From Bacillus cereus (lineage in GTDB: Bacteria > Bacillota > Bacilli > Bacillales > Bacillaceae_G): a DNA stretch of 64,000 nucleotides. A model generated the notes under the pieces. The model searched no databases and was not told where the DNA came from. It saw only the letters and a program-made list of their open reading frames with translations. Location: positions 3,597,001 through 3,661,000 of the forward strand of contig NZ_CP089518.1 in assembly GCF_025917685.1 (NCBI RefSeq), written 5' to 3'. This document shows positions 62,575-64,000 of the stretch, one piece after another; position 1 is the stretch's first letter, and each line of letters starts with the position of its first letter. The position numbers and the translations under genes are program-made.

Positions 62575-63837
62575 TTACAAGAAAAACTTACGGATGTCAT
62601 TCCATGTTACAACTAACATAAGCAACATTAATAATGCAAATCCAATAAAGTGAACCATTCCTTCTTTTTGACGATCAATCGGTTTCCCTCTTAATGCCTC
62701 AATTAAGAAGAAGAACAAACGTCCACCGTCTAAAGCTGGAACTGGTAATAAATTAAATAAACCAAGGTTAATACTTAAAACTGCCGCTAAACTTAGTACA
62801 CGCGTAAATCCATAATCTACAACTTGATCTGTTAGATTATAAATTCCTACTGGACCTGACAACTCATTAATAGAAAATTGACCAGTTACTAATTTCACAA
62901 GAGAATCAAAAATTAGTTTCGTCCATTCGTACGTTTGTTCAAAACCTGATTTAATAGAACCCATCACTGTTTTCTCTACAGGAGAGTAAACACCAATTCT
63001 ACCAACTTCTTCTTTTCCTTCTTTATCAACCGTTGGCGTTACTTTCACATTAATCTGTTCACTATCACGCTTTACTTGTAACGTAATTTCTTTATTCGGG
63101 TTTTCACGTACAATGTTAACAACATCTTTCCATGTACTTGTGTTTTTCCCATCAATAGCTTGAATTGTATCATTTTCTTTTAATCCAGCTTGCTGTGCTG
63201 CACTATTATCCATTACTTTTCCGACCATTGGTTTATCAACGGGAACCCCTTGTACAAATCCAAGAATCACAAAAATAACAAATGCTAGAATAAAGTTCAT
63301 TGCAGGACCTGCAAAAATTGTTAACGCGCGTTGACCCAATTTTTTAGAGCCAAACTGTCTGTTAAACGGAGCGATTTGGATTTCTTCTCCCGCAGATATG
63401 ATACGAGCTTTTTCATTCACTCGGAATGTTTGCAGCTCTTCCTCGTACTCTTCATATCCCGAAATTGTAAGATTATGCTCCAAATCAGCTTGTTCGACTT
63501 CAATAACACGAACATTTGGATATTTTTCATATCCATCAAAAACTAATTTCACAGCTTCGTCTTTTTCATTTAGCACAAGGCCAACCTTTTTCCCTGGCTT
63601 TAACTCAACTGTGTCCGCATCCTCGCCAGCCATTCTTACATAGCCACCAAGGGGCAGTAATCGAATCGTATACACCGTTTCATTCTTTTCAAATGAGAAT
63701 ATTTTTGGACCAAAACCAATCGCAAACTCGCGGCATAAAATACCCGCTCTTTTTGCGAAATATAGATGCCCTAGCTCATGGAAAAATACGAGTGCACCGA
63801 AAATTAATATAAAGGCAATCGCTGTATTCAATTCCAT
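62575..63837 (-). CDS. rseP: Site-2 intramembrane protease RseP (RasP/YluC)
   Basis: 420 residues from ATG at 63837 (MELNTAIAFILIFGALVFFHELGHLYFAKRAGI). HELGH is the zinc site in the first membrane helix. PDZ domain about 195-270 (GKVMDNSAAQQAGLKENDTIQAIDG), then further membrane helices with NLLPVPALDGGRL, which provides the Asp ligand. It cleaves membrane-bound anti-sigma factors. A GTG two codons upstream overlaps the ribosome site. Complete. Confidence 0.95.
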   Translation of the reverse strand: MELNTAIAFILIFGALVFFHELGHLYFAKRAGILCREFAIGFGPKIFSFEKNETVYTIRLLPLGGYVRMAGEDADTVELKPGKKVGLVLNEKDEAVKLVFDGYEKYPNVRVIEVEQADLEHNLTISGYEEYEEELQTFRVNEKARIISAGEEIQIAPFNRQFGSKKLGQRALTIFAGPAMNFILAFVIFVILGFVQGVPVDKPMVGKVMDNSAAQQAGLKENDTIQAIDGKNTSTWKDVVNIVRENPNKEITLQVKRDSEQINVKVTPTVDKEGKEEVGRIGVYSPVEKTVMGSIKSGFEQTYEWTKLIFDSLVKLVTGQFSINELSGPVGIYNLTDQVVDYGFTRVLSLAAVLSINLGLFNLLPVPALDGGRLFFFLIEALRGKPIDRQKEGMVHFIGFALLMLLMLVVTWNDIRKFFL

Positions 63838-63848
63838 AACCACCTTTG

Positions 63849-64000
63849 CTAAATTTGTTCCATCACAAACCGTCTTGTGGCTGCATCAATTTCCAGAATT
63901 TCCTCTAAGCTCGGACGTGCAATGACATTGTGATGGTTCATTGCTTTTTCAATGAGGTCTTCCACTGTTAAGAAACCAATTCTCTTTTGTAAAAAAGCTT
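63849..64000 (-). CDS. dxr: 1-deoxy-D-xylulose 5-phosphate reductoisomerase (C-terminal part)
   Basis: The last 50 codons are visible, ending [23 protein letters not shown], typical of the Dxr C-terminal helical domain. The enzyme makes MEP for isoprenoid synthesis. The position immediately before rseP-proS-polC matches B. subtilis. The N-terminal part is outside the window. Confidence 0.85.

Overview
The window is from a low-GC firmicute of the Bacillus cereus group. The right third (about 42.1-64 kb) carries the conserved Bacillus block dxr-rseP-proS-polC / rimP-nusA-ylxR-ylxQ-infB-ylxP-rbfA-truB-ribF-rpsO-pnp-ylxY-mlpA-ymxH-spoVFA-spoVFB, all on the minus strand. The protein sequences, the exosporium-type collagen gene and the GerPF-like protein all point to this group.

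The left two thirds (1 to about 42.14 kb) is one siphovirus-type prophage inserted inside spoVFB (dpaB), the gene for dipicolinate synthase subunit B. SpoVFB reads normally for about 140 residues, then switches to a few phage-encoded residues and a stop. The rest of the gene and the other prophage end lie left of the window. From the host junction leftwards the prophage holds: a leucine-rich-repeat gene at the edge; a large serine integrase with a LexA-type box upstream; a lysogeny switch (repressor, ImmA-type peptidase, a repeat-rich membrane protein, and a divergent Cro-like gene with repeated operators); an early and replication region (DnaD-like protein, DnaB helicase and small proteins); a cargo island of spore genes (28.3-30.95 kb); an ArpU-family regulator with a short tyrosine recombinase; and one long leftward late block. 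The late block runs through HNH nuclease, terminase, portal, protease, capsid, head-tail joining, tail, baseplate, lysis and lysin.

Several features deserve attention. The tape-measure gene is split by a td-like group I intron carrying a GIY-YIG endonuclease, and the exons rejoin in frame to about 1257 residues. The tail chaperone gene ends in an A10 run from which a -1 shift opens a 72-codon extension. The cargo island encodes a GerPF-like germination protein, a DUF4183 protein and a BclA-like collagen protein with an exosporium leader motif. SigK-like promoters precede two of these genes, and the operon containing the split gene also has one.

The working picture is a prophage that disables DPA synthesis unless it leaves the chromosome. 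Precise excision in the mother cell would restore spoVFB, at the stage when SigK would express both the spoVF operon and the phage-borne spore-surface genes. Excision, promoter activity and the missing half of spoVFB cannot be shown from this window alone.
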